Shown here: positions 23,641 to 48,717 of the stretch, piece by piece | Layout: every line of letters starts with the position of its first letter | How positions within the stretch are numbered: the stretch's first letter is position 1 | Source: Perca fluviatilis | Lineage: Eukaryota; Chordata; Actinopteri; Perciformes; Percidae | Reading direction: 5' to 3' | DNA: 64,000 nucleotides | Assembly (NCBI RefSeq): GCF_010015445.1 | Contig: NC_053133.1 | Span: forward strand, 24,921,082 to 24,985,081 | Translations under genes and position numbers: made by a program | The notes under the pieces: model-generated | Told to the model about the DNA's origin: nothing | Database searches by the model: none | Seen by the model: the letters and a program-made list of their open reading frames with translations, nothing else

Positions 23641-23665
23641 TCCTCCTCCTCCTCCTCCTCCTCCT
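23641..23665 (+). repeat. (TCC)n tract in the tnfsf10 leader
   Basis: Eight uninterrupted TCC triplets about 130-155 bp upstream of the tnfsf10 ATG, in the likely promoter or 5' UTR. Polypyrimidine and possibly polymorphic. Confidence 0.85.
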
Positions 23666-23795
23666 CTTGCTGCTTGCAGGGGACGGGGAGGGTAGAAGTT
23701 AAGAAGTCAGCTCTCTCTGCCATTGTTCTTGTTCTGGAAGTCTGAGAACAGGACGGAGACTGCGCTGGTCGGGTACCGGACGGCGGTCTGTCGTT

Positions 23796-35628
<11,833 letters not shown>

Positions 35629-35851
35629 ACGATCGCATGCAGGACTCGGGAATCGACCATCACGCTGTTTACGTTTGTGATGGATGCATCTCGTCTCGTA
35701 AACATGGCTGCAGCCTCTAGACTTCTCCTATTAATGAAAAATACTGCAACAGCGAGTCACGGGGAAGGCGGTCCTTCTGTTTTTCAGGATCACAAACCGA
35801 ACAAAATTTTGACAACACTGGTTTCATGGGTGGAGAAGAGACTGTTATGGA

Positions 35852-37480
<1,629 letters not shown>

Positions 37481-37484
37481 TTGA

Positions 37485-37889
37485 TAGCCTAGAAATCTAG
37501 ACGCACCCTAGCGGCAGCAAATTTAATTTGCAGCCAGGGGGGGTCTAGGCACTCTCCGTTGACTTGCGAGCTGGAAAAACCAAACTCTGGTCAGGCCAAT
37601 CACAACGTGTATAGAATTGGTGGGCGGGGCTTAGGAGTTCAGCTTTTCTTTGAGAAAAGAACAAAGAACGGCACTGAAGTCATTCTTAAAAAAGGTGAAG
37701 ATGTGTTCGGAGTTTAATCATTCAACTAGCTTCGCTATCTTCTTCGTTGCTCTGCCTGGTTGTAGCGCTATCCTATTGCGGGCAGAGGGAATTTGAAAGA
37801 CAGCCGTTTATTCCGCCCCTCTGATTGAGCCCTGCCAATGGTGAGTTCACGGACCCAACATCTTGATGTGGGTCTGGCTTGTCAGGCTA
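37485..37889. mobile_element. hAT-like MITE with target duplication
   Basis: Left TAGCCTAGAAATCTAGACGC and right GGGTCTGGCTTGTCAGGCTA form imperfect inverted ends. Exact 9-bp direct repeats GTAGTTTGA flank it (37476-37484 and 37890-37898), close to the 8-bp duplication typical of hAT. 405 bp, no ORF. Confidence 0.85.
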
Positions 37890-37915
37890 GTAGTTTGACA
37901 AAATGTTCTTAACTT

Positions 37916-38990
37916 ACAGGGATAGTTTGGATGTTTTGAAGTGGGGAACATAAGAGGACCCTGTGAGGATGGTTAGATCAAAGAATTTCTAATAAGGGAA
38001 GAGGTTCCACTGTCTCGATACTTCCGGCTTCTGAACTGGTTGCAGTTCCACTCTGGTTCCATATAGGGGGCGCTCACAGGCGAGGGCAGAATAGAAGGAT
38101 AGAATTTTTTTTGTCTAGTAATTTGATTGTTGCATTCGAAAGAGGAGGCAAAGAAAATACACACTGCTGGGTGTTTGCTAATGTTTTAAAGACTACGCCG
38201 AAATATTCACTCTGACATTCTGGTTCCGCTCGATGCCGTCACGCGGGATCTCCGATCGTCCTTCAGTGACCAATCAGCATTCATTAGCAGAGTGCTAGCG
38301 TGTTATGGGCAACGACGACTCAACCTGTAAGAAATCGAAAGGACACAAGTACTCGTTCATTCAACTTTCGACCTATAATCCATGTTGAACTTGCAAAAAG
38401 TACAATCAAATCTGAGATTTGTCAACAGCAATCAGGCGAAAGAGACAAATTTAGCCGTCTAGCTCCATTAGAGTCCCATTCATTTTGCAATCGCCTAATA
38501 GGTGAAGTAACGTTTAAATGTCCATTTAAAGGGATAGATTGGATTTTTTGAAGTGTGGTTGTATGAGCTACTTCTCCATAATCAGTGTGTTAGCTACGGG
38601 GGCAGCAGCTAAATGCATTTTAGACACCTAAAGAAATCTATATCCATTCAAGTGTGCGCTATATTTAGAAAACGCTTTACCTTGCTGTCAGACGGCCCTT
38701 TACGACGGGGAAGTGAAGCCGTTATCTCTGCTCTTTTCTTCCACCAGACTCCTTCATTTTACCTCTCAGAACACGGGAGTTTCTGCTCTACCGCTGCCTC
38801 CATCGTTTAGTTTATACGTGTTCTTGTTTAGCTTCGGTGTTTTAATTGGGTTAGTTCGGTTTCGGAACTGAGCAAGCGCCAACGGCAAATGAAAGCCATG
38901 AGATGTGGCTGAAAGCTCTAGAAGAAATCTCACAAGTGTCAAACTCCTATTGCCAAGGGGGCGAGAATGAACCGTCCAGTTAAATTCACA
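37916..38990. mobile_element. mosaic of two partial TTAA-type repeats
   Basis: Two copies of one family left end: CAGGGATAGTTTGGATGTTT at 37917 and AAAGGGATAGATTGGATTTT at 38528, the latter preceded by TTAA. Both continue with TTGAAGTG. Neither has a matching right end, and the sequence between them includes other repeat words. Confidence 0.55.
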
Positions 38991-40171
38991 GATTTATCCA
39001 ACTCTATTTGAGAAGAGCAAAAAAAGACGTCAGCAGTAAAGAGTTCCAAATAAGTTCTCCTTAAAAGCAGCATTCACTGTAGCACTTATGTAAATATCAC
39101 ATTACGAGACCTTTTTTTAATTTCTTGTTTTTGCAACTAATGTATAGACTTTTTTTCAAATGTTTTTTTTAAATTTTTTTATATATATATAAATGTTGGT
39201 ATTCACGAAAATTGCAGTGAGAAACCTATACTCCAGGACCAAACATGATGTAAAATGGTAGTTTAAAGTTGATGTGAACAGGGTCTTATTTGTGCTCCTT
39301 AATATGAATGTACAGACATTAAATCTGTGGTTTTTGAGTTGACTGTGAGGTGGATGTTAACCGAGCCGTCTAACTTTTTCGATCTGATGAGCGAAACAAT
39401 AACCTGAGACACTTCCGATGCAGTCAGTACCTTACAATACGTTGGGCCTCCATATGGAAAAAAAACTGGAAACATCCACCTGCAGTCAGTCTTCTACGTC
39501 AGCTGGACCTCCACCACCTGAAAGGCATCAAAAAAGGAGACAACTGTACTCTAGTCAGGTTGTAGACAATTACACTAAATTTGTATCGTTTGCCAGAGAG
39601 ACCAAAACTAAATGTGAATGTAAATAAGCAGGTGGTTTTGTCTGTAAATATGTGAAATAAAGACACCGCAGGAGGAACTTACCAACATTTTTGATTTCAC
39701 CGAACATCTTGAATTCATCAGCGTATGTGAGGTTGTTTCCAGCTTTCTTTTATCCAGTCTGCTGATCAGTCACGCCACATACGGATCACCATCAATTTCG
39801 AAACACACAGAACGTTACCATCTAGCACATCTACCTTTCTGGCACATTTCTGTATCCACTAAGAGTTATATTGTTGTGTAAAAACTATTTTAAAAAGGTG
39901 TTTGTTGAATCAGTGACGATGATCAGTGGATTGCATGAAAGGAAACTGTAAACAACCTCAGACACGCCGATGAAGGCAGGAAAACATCTGCTGAATAAAG
40001 CATGATTTAATGAAGAAGAGATGTGCGACACATTTCTCAAATTTAGAGCCGCAGCTTGCTGAAATAAAGATATCAAAGCAGTGGGAGATCTGTCAGTAAA
40101 AGGCTGGCTTATTCAAATTCAGATCACAAAACGCTGTAGATCAGTCCTTCTCTTTCTGGGTCTAATAAGCT

Positions 40172-40843
40172 TTAACCCTTGTGTGGTGTTCATATTTTTG
40201 TTCCACAGCCAATGTTCCCGGCTCTGGGGGACCCACCACATTATTAGGCTTTTAAATCAATACAGCCATAACAATTTATGTCAAAATAAATTTAAAAATT
40301 TACTTTAGCTCAATTACCAATGACATATACATCAATTATAGTTCATATTTTTTATTTACCCCTGTGAGATCACATTTATGATCATATGATCATTTGTTTT
40401 TTGTGAGAAAATAAGGAAATTCAATTATAAAAAGGTATAAAAATAGAAACAAGATTTTTGATCATTATTGGTGCTTATTTCTTAGAACTTCATCAGAACA
40501 GGTGAAAGTGCTTGAAATGTAACAAGTTTGTGACCTTGTGTGGGAATAGCAGATGCAGAAAGAGACAACAAAGTTTCATAGCACCTACATTTAAATACAC
40601 CCGGGTCCAGTAGACCCAAACACCTCATAGGTAATAGTTATATGTGTGTGTGGGGGGAGGTGTGTGTGTGTGTGTGTGGGGGGGGGGATACCATGTGCAT
40701 TCATTGAAAATAAGTTAGTTTTTATGTTCTTCACAGAAAATGAGCCAAAGCCAATGAGTTTGAGTTAGAATAAATAGCATAATTTTTCTTTTAGCAAACA
40801 TTGAAAATGGGTCCCACAGACCTGAACACCACACAAGGGTTAA
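40172..40843. mobile_element. non-autonomous element with TTAACCCTTGTGTGGTGTTC ends
   Basis: Left TTAACCCTTGTGTGGTGTTC (40172) and right GAACACCACACAAGGGTTAA (ending 40843) are exact reverse complements over 20 bp. About 670 bp, with a T/G-rich centre (40641-40688). Ten bases separate it from the next TTAA element. A relative of the family at 29478. Confidence 0.88.
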
Positions 40844-40852
40844 ACAAACAAT

Positions 40853-42191
40853 TTAAAGGTCCCATGGCATGAAAATTTCACTTTATGAGGTTTTTTAACA
40901 TTAATATGAGTTCCCCCAGCCTGCCTATGGTCCCCCAGTGGCTAGAAATGGTGATAGGTGTAAACCGAGCCCTGGGTATCCTGCTCTGTCTTTGAGAAAA
41001 TGAAAGCTCAGATGGGCCGATCTGGAATCTTCTCCTTATGAGGTCATAAGGAGCAAGGTTACCTCCCCTTTCTCTGCTTTGCCCGCCCAGAGAATTTGGC
41101 CCACCGATGAGAGAGAGACATCATGGCTTTCAAACGAGCAAAGTGGCAGTTGGTCAAGGCCACAACCCCACCGTTCCACCTATATAAAAGAGACTTCAGA
41201 TACAGTATTAGGGGACCACTAAGGTCTATATAAAAGAGACTTCAGATACAGTATTAGGGGACCACTAAGGTCTATATAAAAGAGACTTCAGATACAGTAT
41301 TAGGGGACCACTAAGGTCTATATAAAAGAGACTTCAGATACAGTATTAGGGGACCACTAAGGCCTATATAAAAGAGACTTCAGATACAGTATTAGGGGAC
41401 CACTAAGGCCTATATAAAAGAGACTTCAGATACGGTATTAGGGGACCACTAAGGTCTATATAAAAGAGACTTCAGATACGGTATTAGGGGACCACTAAGG
41501 TCTATATAAAAGAGACTTCAGATACGGTATTAGGGGACCACTAAGGTCTATATAAGAGAGACTTCAGATACGGTATTAGGGGACCACTAAGGTCTATATA
41601 AGAGAGACTTCAGATACGGTATTAGGGGACCACTAAGGTCTATATAAAAGAGACTTCAGATACAGTATTAGGGGACCACTAAGGTCTATATAAAAGATAC
41701 TTCAGATACAGTATTAGGGGACCACTAAGGTCTATATAAAAGAGACTTCAGATACAGTATTAGGGGACCGCTAAGGTCTATATAAAAGATACTTCAGATA
41801 CAGTATTAGGGGACCGCTAAGGTCTATATAAAAGAGACTTCAGATACAGTATTAGGGGACCACTAAGGCCTATATAAAAGAGACTTCAGATACAGTATTA
41901 GGGGACCACTAAGGCCTATATAAAAGAGACTTCAGATACAGTATTAGGGGACCACTAAGGTCTATATAAAAGATACTTCAGATACAGTATTAGGGGACCG
42001 CTAAGGTCTATATAAAAGAGACTTCAGATACAGTATTAGGGGACCACTAAGGCCTATATAAAAGAGACTTCAGATACAGTATTAGGGGACCACTAAGGCC
42101 TATATAAAAGAGACTTCAGATACAGTATTAGGGGACCACTAAGGCCTATATAAAAGCATCCAAAGCGCATCGTGTCATGGGGACCTTTTAA
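40853..42191. mobile_element. TTAA-bounded element containing a 46-bp minisatellite
   Basis: Left TTAAAGGTCCCATGGCATGA and right TGTCATGGGGACCTTTTAA are inverted, with TTAA at 40853-40856 and 42188-42191. The left part (to 41180) is a widespread fish repeat body. The right part is almost wholly the tandem array at 41181-42156. Confidence 0.82.
41181..42156 (+). repeat. 46-bp minisatellite, 21 copies
   Basis: 976 bp equals exactly 21 units of 46 bp plus 10 bp, with no indels. Each unit starts TATATAAAAG, then AGACTTCAGATACAGTATTA and GGGGACCACTAAGGTC. Variants are single-base: AAGGCC/AAGGTC, GATACG/GATACA, AGATAC/AGAGAC, ACCGCT/ACCACT and TATATAAGAG. The GATACG variants are clustered in neighbouring units, showing local expansion. 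Confidence 0.97.
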
Positions 42192-42744
42192 GACTGTTCT
42201 GCCGACTGCTGGTGTTTATTGAATGAAAAATATGCAACATGAAGCTCAACGCTGCTCTCTAGTGTTTATCTGAAGCAGTCCGACGAGGCTTCAGACTACA
42301 GAAAGAGGGAAACAAATAATCACACAAGACTTTTGTTAAGTTTTTGATTTTCTTTCTTTTTTGTGGAAATATGTTACAGATATATTACAGGTATTTAAAT
42401 GCCCCCGATGGATAACAAAAAAATGTTTGGAGACTAACACTAAGGTGAAGGGAGACAGCAACTTAACAGAGACAGAAATAGTCCAGACTGGATCGACACT
42501 CGACAGGCAGAGTGGGCCAGACTGACGCCCGGCCCGTAACCTATGTTAGCAGACGTCCAATAAATACTGCAAATGCTGTTAACGCAACTTATTAAAAACA
42601 AAAACAGAACAAAAGACAAGGAAAACAGGTGTGCTCTCCTTCTAGTGTCCTTTGTGGTATTTAGCAGCATGTGTGTAGCTTCCAGAAACCAAAAACTTGT
42701 GAATAACAAAATGTGCAGGGCCTGCAATCAACCAGAGTTTTAAA

Positions 42745-42747
<3 letters not shown>

Positions 42748-42781
<34 letters not shown>

Positions 42782-43203
42782 AGACCAGAAATATGGTGGA
42801 TTTTAAACTGTGTGGCCAGTGTAGAAAAGTGGAAAAGTGCTTAATACAGGAACACACAAATGATTAAACGGGTTAACTCGCATCCTCGCTACATAGGCCT
42901 ATCAAACAACCAGGGACAGACGTTTTGTCCTCCACCAGCCACAATGGTTGGTTGACTCCAAAATTCACCAGGTTATCAGTTTTATAATGTCTTTTTTTTT
43001 TAGTATACAATAACATCTTAGAACAATGTTTGGGTGTCTGATAGTGGCTCACAGAGTATAAACATTCAACAGACAAAACGGAAACTTACATTTGGCTGGT
43101 GGTGTTAAAAATCACTTCCCGGTTCTTACAGCGAAAGATATCAAAAATGTTATCACGGTACAGGTCGGGTTGTTGTTGTTGTTGTTCTTCTTCTTCTTCT
43201 TCA
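42748..43203 (+). repeat. (GA)n and (GTT)n/(CTT)n microsatellites
   Basis: (GA)16 at 42748-42779; (GTT)6 followed by (CTT)6 at about 43169-43203. Between them is plain intergenic or msl2 3' UTR sequence. Confidence 0.9.
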
Positions 43204-43475
43204 AGGGTCTTTGTTTTACTTCTAGAGGTTGAGAGGAGAACTGACAAAAAAATGCAATCTACCTTTTTACCTGTGTGAAAATCTTCTGGTTGAATGCAGG
43301 TCTGCCCCTGCACCATCTTCCATTGGTCTTTAATGTAACTTATAAAATATATCATAAAATGTCTTCTTTAATGGAAACCGATACGTCCACGTACAAAAAG
43401 TTCTCTCTTTTATATAAATTACACCAGTCTCTGATGATGATATCTTCGTTCCTGCTAATAAGGGTCATCCCTCTC

Positions 43476-43580
43476 CACACACACACACACACACACGCAC
43501 GCACACACGCACGCACACACACACACGCACACACACGCACACACACGCACACACACACACACGCGACACGGCACACACAC

Positions 43581-43651
<71 letters not shown>
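43476..43651 (+). repeat. compound (CA)n/(CG) microsatellite downstream of msl2
   Basis: About 176 bp of CA with scattered CG interruptions in the left half and pure CA after about 43587. Confidence 0.97.
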
Positions 43652-43653
<2 letters not shown>

Positions 43654-44016
43654 AACGTAGCTACACAACATGCTCTACATTTTACCCATAGTAGAGAAGA
43701 AAACAGAAAAAGAAACTATCCCCACTGAAAGGAAATCTCTGCACATACAGTAACGCAACATCTCCTCTTTCTCCTTCTCTTCCACACTGTATCTGTATGC
43801 AAGACCACAAGCATGGTGCAGTTTGGGGCGATGGACGCAGGGCGACTCCCCCAGCTTCCGCTGGTGACCCTCGCTATCGCCAGTCACTGTAGCTGCCTTG
43901 TTCTGGCTCCGACGCCGCAGGTCCCTGGCACGCCCAGCTGGGTAACGCCCGGCTGGCGGGGTGGGGAATGTGCGTAACGACCGACCGGAGTAGGGGGGGG
44001 GGGGCGGGGCGAGACC

Positions 44017-44910
44017 TCAGCAGTCAAACCGCATCTCCAGTGAATCGTCAAAGCCCCTGTTGTCGTGCCCCGCCCCCGATAAGAAGGTGGCCGTGACGGG
44101 CGCCCCTGTAGCCGTGGTGACGTTGAGGAGGGTGCTGGGGGAGCTGGTGGCCGGGCTACGGAGGGCCGCCGCGGTGATACTGGTGAGGTTGATGCCGAGC
44201 GTGAGGCGAGTCTGTTCCAGAGCTTTCTCTGGCACGGCGAAGGCCTCCAGCTTCTTCTCGCCGTTGGCCATGTAGGAGTTCTGGCAGCCACGGCAGATGC
44301 AGTCCAGACACGCCTGAGAAAAACAACCAGAATTAATAACAGGATATAATTAATAATGACATAACAGTTCACCCAAAGGCTGTCCCATAACAAAAAAAGG
44401 TTGTTTCATAAAAAATGAACCATCAATGTCAATTAAACCAAAATGAAACAGAAGAGGTGCTCAAAATGAAGTTTAAAACCTCTACAGTCCTATGAAAAAT
44501 CAGCAAACAACATCTGCTGACAAGGATTGTGGGATATGGTCGAAAGCTCCGAAACAAGCGAGTCAGCGGACCTTGAGTTCAGATCATTTTGTCAGAAGAA
44601 AGGTTAGAAGGTTCAAATGCCACAACACCAAAGTGGGTTTCACGAAGACACACTTTTGAACTCGTCATTCTCTGTAGTATTAGACATGAAAACAATACTG
44701 CTGCTAATTTTAATCAACCATAAAATACATTTATGGGTGCCCGGATAGCTCAGTTGGTAGAGCGGGGGCCCATACATACTCCTCGACGCAGCGGGCCCGG
44801 GTTCGACTCCGACCTGCGGCCCTTTGCTGCATGTCACACCCCCCCCTACTCTCATGTCTTCAGCTTTCCTGTCAAAATAAAGGCTGAAAATGCCCTGAAA
44901 AAAGATAAAG

Positions 44911-44944
<34 letters not shown>

Positions 44945-47900
44945 TCTCTCTTATTAACTTCTGTAAAGCAGATTTCAACATTTATTATAAACTGCAGCGG
45001 TATCCTGGCAGGCCTTGTTCATTGACATTTTTAACAACTTTCACCACATAAAAAACAAGGCGTTATTACAGGTTTAATTTAAATATTTAGCTGCAAAACT
45101 GCTAAGTAGTCTAGCTCAAACAAGCCAGTAAATTTGTCTTTTTTTCTGAATATTTAATACAGGCCTATACATCTTATTGCTTTACTGTGAGCCAAGAAAA
45201 TGCATATTCATTTGTTTTGTGAGTTCATTAAAATATATTCTTATGATAGATATTCATGGTGTCATTTTTAGCTGGAATGGTTGCACGTGTGTGGGTGTTG
45301 TGTGTGTGAGTGAGAGGTTGCCATGAAGAGAAAATCACCATGAAAAGGGTGCTGTGGAACAACGGCTATAGAGGTCTAACTTCCCTTACAGTCAAAGCTC
45401 TTTATGACTGTGTCTACAATATTTCATCCCCGTGCATTACTCCCACAGAAGCAAATTAAATTAGTCATAATTAAACTACAGTGCAATAAAAACAAACACA
45501 AGCAATCAGTTAATTGTGATGAGCCCCCAGGTAGGAATTCACTTTTGTTAATACATAATGTATGATGTTATTAAGATATATTTCCAAACATTAGTGGTTC
45601 TGGCTGTGGCAGCAGCATCACAAACACAGCACCCAATGGGAGGGGTTTGTGTTGTAATTAGAAAAGGGGGCTGGGAGCAGGGCCAGCGTTGTTCTCACCT
45701 TGCGGTTGGAGTAGCAGGGGCAGCGTTGCCCCCTACAGGTCAACACTGAGGGGTTCTGTGTGGCCCGGCCGCACTTGCAGCCCTTCTTCTCTACAGGTTT
45801 TTTATACAGTGGCTTTGAGGGGCTGGGTGGGTGTGTCAGGGGGTGAGTATGGGGGTGTGGGGGCACTCTGTCGCGGGGTTGTGTGCGGGGCTTGGGGGTC
45901 CCTTGCCTGGCTTTGGTGTAAGCCTTCTTGGGGCCCCCGTGGTGCTCCACAGTCTTCTTCAGCCCCTTGTTTGTGATGAGCACAGTCTTGCCCACTTTGG
46001 GGGGACCACCATTTGGCACCGGCGCCAGGTGTGGGTGGGGCGTGGCTGTGGGGAACTTAGGCTCCTGTTTAGTGGTGGCACCGGGGTTAGGGTGATGGGG
46101 GGAGCTGTTGGCACCGAGGGGAGGCCCGCGTAAAAGGCTGGAGATGGGGAGGGGCTGCACCTTCTCGCTGTCGCTTTCTGAGCGGGAGCGCTTACGGTGG
46201 TACCGAGGGGCAACGTGGGGGGTGACTGTGGAGGGCTGAGGAGGAGGCTGCAGCGAGGGCTGCGGGTGAGGTTGGAGGGGGCGAGGGCTGTTCCCTCGGG
46301 GGAGGGAGGGGATAAAGTGGGAGGAGTCAGATCCAGGACAATGAGGCCCATTGAGGCTGGACTGAGGTACAGTGGGGGGGCAGTCCGCCTGGGGGGAGGG
46401 ATCAGGGTCAGTGTCCGTCTCCAGAGTCCTGAGTACCTCCTCGACACTCAACAACAACGGCCCCCCGCCATGTTTCAGGTCATCCCCCAAAGTGCTGATG
46501 TCACAGAGCCCCGCCTCCCCTGTGAGGCTCACACACACTGGGATCTCCTCCGAAAAGCTCTCCTGCTTTTCAACACCTCCACCTGTTTCTACGGTGATGG
46601 ATTGCAGAGAGTCCGAACTGAGCAGACCGTTACAATCGTGCAGCCCGTTTACACCGACGGGGCTCGGCTCCTCCACCTTGAGCTCCCTGGTAAGCGGAGC
46701 TTCGTCAGGCTGGGCGCCATCGGAGTTGGAGGCCGTCTGTGACAGGCCGGCCGAATCTGAGATGTCCTCGGCTTCCGGCTCACTCTCAGCCAACGTGAGG
46801 CCCTCATTGAGGATGGCCTGGAGGTCCGGCGATTCGCTGGCGGCGCTGGCTATGTGCGGGGCAAGCGGCGACTGCGTGATGTAGAGACAGAGCTTCCTGT
46901 AACAGTGGAATGAAAATAAGGAGAATGATGAATAAATTATCAGTAAATTCCGATCAGCTAAGATTAAACTTATATAACAAAAAATGGTCAGAATAACTCA
47001 ATGACATTCGACAATATTCCCACATGATCTGATAAATTATGACCCTGGCTTTATCAGTATGGCTTTATAATGTTAACGATTTATAAACAATATTGCTTCC
47101 TCATTTGCTGTGTTTTATAGCTTCCTATACTGATGTGTATTTGTAAACCTGAGCGGTGCCTGGCAACTTGCCAGACTGGATGACAACCGCTCTTTGAGAG
47201 GAGCTTCCTTAGCAACGCTGGTCGCTAGGTAGTGCAGCTGCAGATAGGGGGGGAAAAAAAAGGGTTGAAGGTCCATTCATGAGAAACAACCAACCGTACA
47301 CACTCTGCACTGCCTGTCTGATAATTCCCACATAACTAACAGATTGATTTACACAGCGGATGAGATTATCTGTGAGTTTAATAGAAGATGCTCTTCTCAA
47401 TACTTTTGTGATCACAGCAACACAAATATCTCCTTTACCCCAGGAGATAGTCCCTGTATAACCACTCAAAGTGGTTAAGGGAGAGCTCCTGCATTATGTA
47501 TAAGCAGTGAAAAGCATGCATTAAATATACCACCAAAATAAATCAAAAGGTTTATTTACAACCTGACACAAGCAGACTAAGCGCAGAAACGCTCCCTTGC
47601 TTGACTTACAGCCTGCTTTTATTTTAATACCACTTATATTTAACGTGTATAAACACTACTTTTATTTTTGTGCATATACTTTACTTTGTTGTGTATTTGG
47701 GGATGGGGAAAATGTGAAAGAGATTAATTAGGTGCATAATCTCCAGTGTGTGGAGGGACAGTTATTCAATGACACACAGAGAAACGCCCGATGCTGCCAA
47801 ATAGCACACAGAGGGGGGTGTGTCATGATGGGTGTAGCTGAGAATGATGATGCGTTCATTGCGCTTCGGAAAAGGCACTTTCACATTTCATAAACACGCC

Positions 47901-48717
47901 TTGACATCTATTTAAGTGAGTGTGCTATGATTCTTAGTCTTTACTTCAAGTTATTTCTGAACAGGGTCGAAGGAAGTTTACATATCTTTTATTTAAGTAA
48001 ACATAGAAGTATTAATCATATTTTAAATCACTTCTCCAAAACAATCATTAAACATGTATCAAAGTTACCCCTGGGTTTTATGTCCGTTCTAATGTTTACT
48101 TCTTAATTTCACTATTTTATTGGATATATTTTATTCTCTGTAATTTTATTTGACTGATTTTAATGGTGCCAAATGTTTTAAAATCGATTTTTCCTTATAA
48201 ATCACATTTTAGCTGTAAAAATATGATGCATATACAGATTATTAACACAATATATTTATTTACACAATATATTTATTTACACAATATATTTTGGATGGTA
48301 AGTATTAAATGAAAAGTGCTTGATAACTATGATTACCACATCAATGTAGTAAAGAAAAATGTGCCCTATAAAATGTAAATATTGAAGTACTTGTTTACTT
48401 CCTATTTGTAGTGCCGCCGATTCAGATATTTCTGACTGTTCATGAAAGCAGCATTATTTAAAGGTTTGCTCCCACAGCTGACAACACCGCACGAAAACCT
48501 CTCCAAAAACACTCCTTTACTGAAGTATATTATCACATTAAAATTTAAAAAATATATATATCCGCACACACTTACTGCAGACCAAGCAGGACAGGGACTG
48601 GCGGAAAAACGGCAGCAGCTTGCAAAGCTCCGCGAGGGCCCGGGGGTCTCGGGGGTCGCACTGCAGCACTGAACGGCTCGCGGACACGTAGAGAGAAGTC
48701 GCATTCACCGGGTTCAT
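44017..48717 (-). CDS. msl2: msl2, MSL complex E3 ligase subunit; RING exon not found
   Basis: Exon 1 is 48717-48576 (MNPVNATSLYVSASRSVLQC to SLSCLVC, one extra base, donor gtaagt). A large exon is 46896-45699, and the last coding exon is 44313-44017. The large exon opens with KLCLYITQSPLA and contains LLLSVEEVLRTLETD, the basic HRKRSRSESDSEKVQPLPIS block and KKGCKCGRATQNPSVLTCRG. The last exon completes the CXC domain (ACLDCICRGCQNSYMANGEK) and ends EMRFDC, as in human MSL2. About 544 residues are visible. The C3HC4 RING core expected between SLSCLVC and KLCLYI (about 57 residues, 169 nt) is absent from 46897-48575 although the flanking splice sites are intact. MSL2 with MSL1 ubiquitylates histone H2B and is part of the H4K16 acetylation complex; without the RING this copy could not do the former. 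Teleosts often have msl2a and msl2b; which one this is is unknown. Confidence 0.9.
44735..44905 (+). mobile_element. tRNA-derived SINE in msl2 intron
   Basis: Head GTGCCCGGATAGCTCAGTTG (A box TAGCTCAGTTGGTAGAGC), B box GGGTTCGACTCC at 44799-44810, body CCCTTTGCTGCATGTCAC and an A-rich tail followed by (TA)n/(CA)n. Best preserved tRNA-like head in the window, but without a matching acceptor stem. Confidence 0.88.
46921..48570. other. msl2 intron where the RING exon is expected
   Basis: Read through in all minus-strand frames: AT-rich, with no stretch encoding the paired-Cys RING pattern, no HYVCK-like or CSWC-like run, and no recognisable transposon. A threefold 16-bp repeat (ACACAATATATTTATT) lies at about 48245-48290. 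Confidence 0.6.

Noticed and set aside
41181..42156. CRISPR-like array of regular repeats
   Set aside because: The units are directly head to tail with no variable spacers, in a vertebrate transposable element; it is a minisatellite.
44735..44810. functional tRNA gene
   Set aside because: A and B boxes are good, but the acceptor stem does not pair and the sequence continues into a SINE body with an A-rich tail.
45959..46884. large open frames in other frames across the msl2 exon
   Set aside because: They are shadows of the GC-rich msl2 coding exon, which alone shows family motifs.
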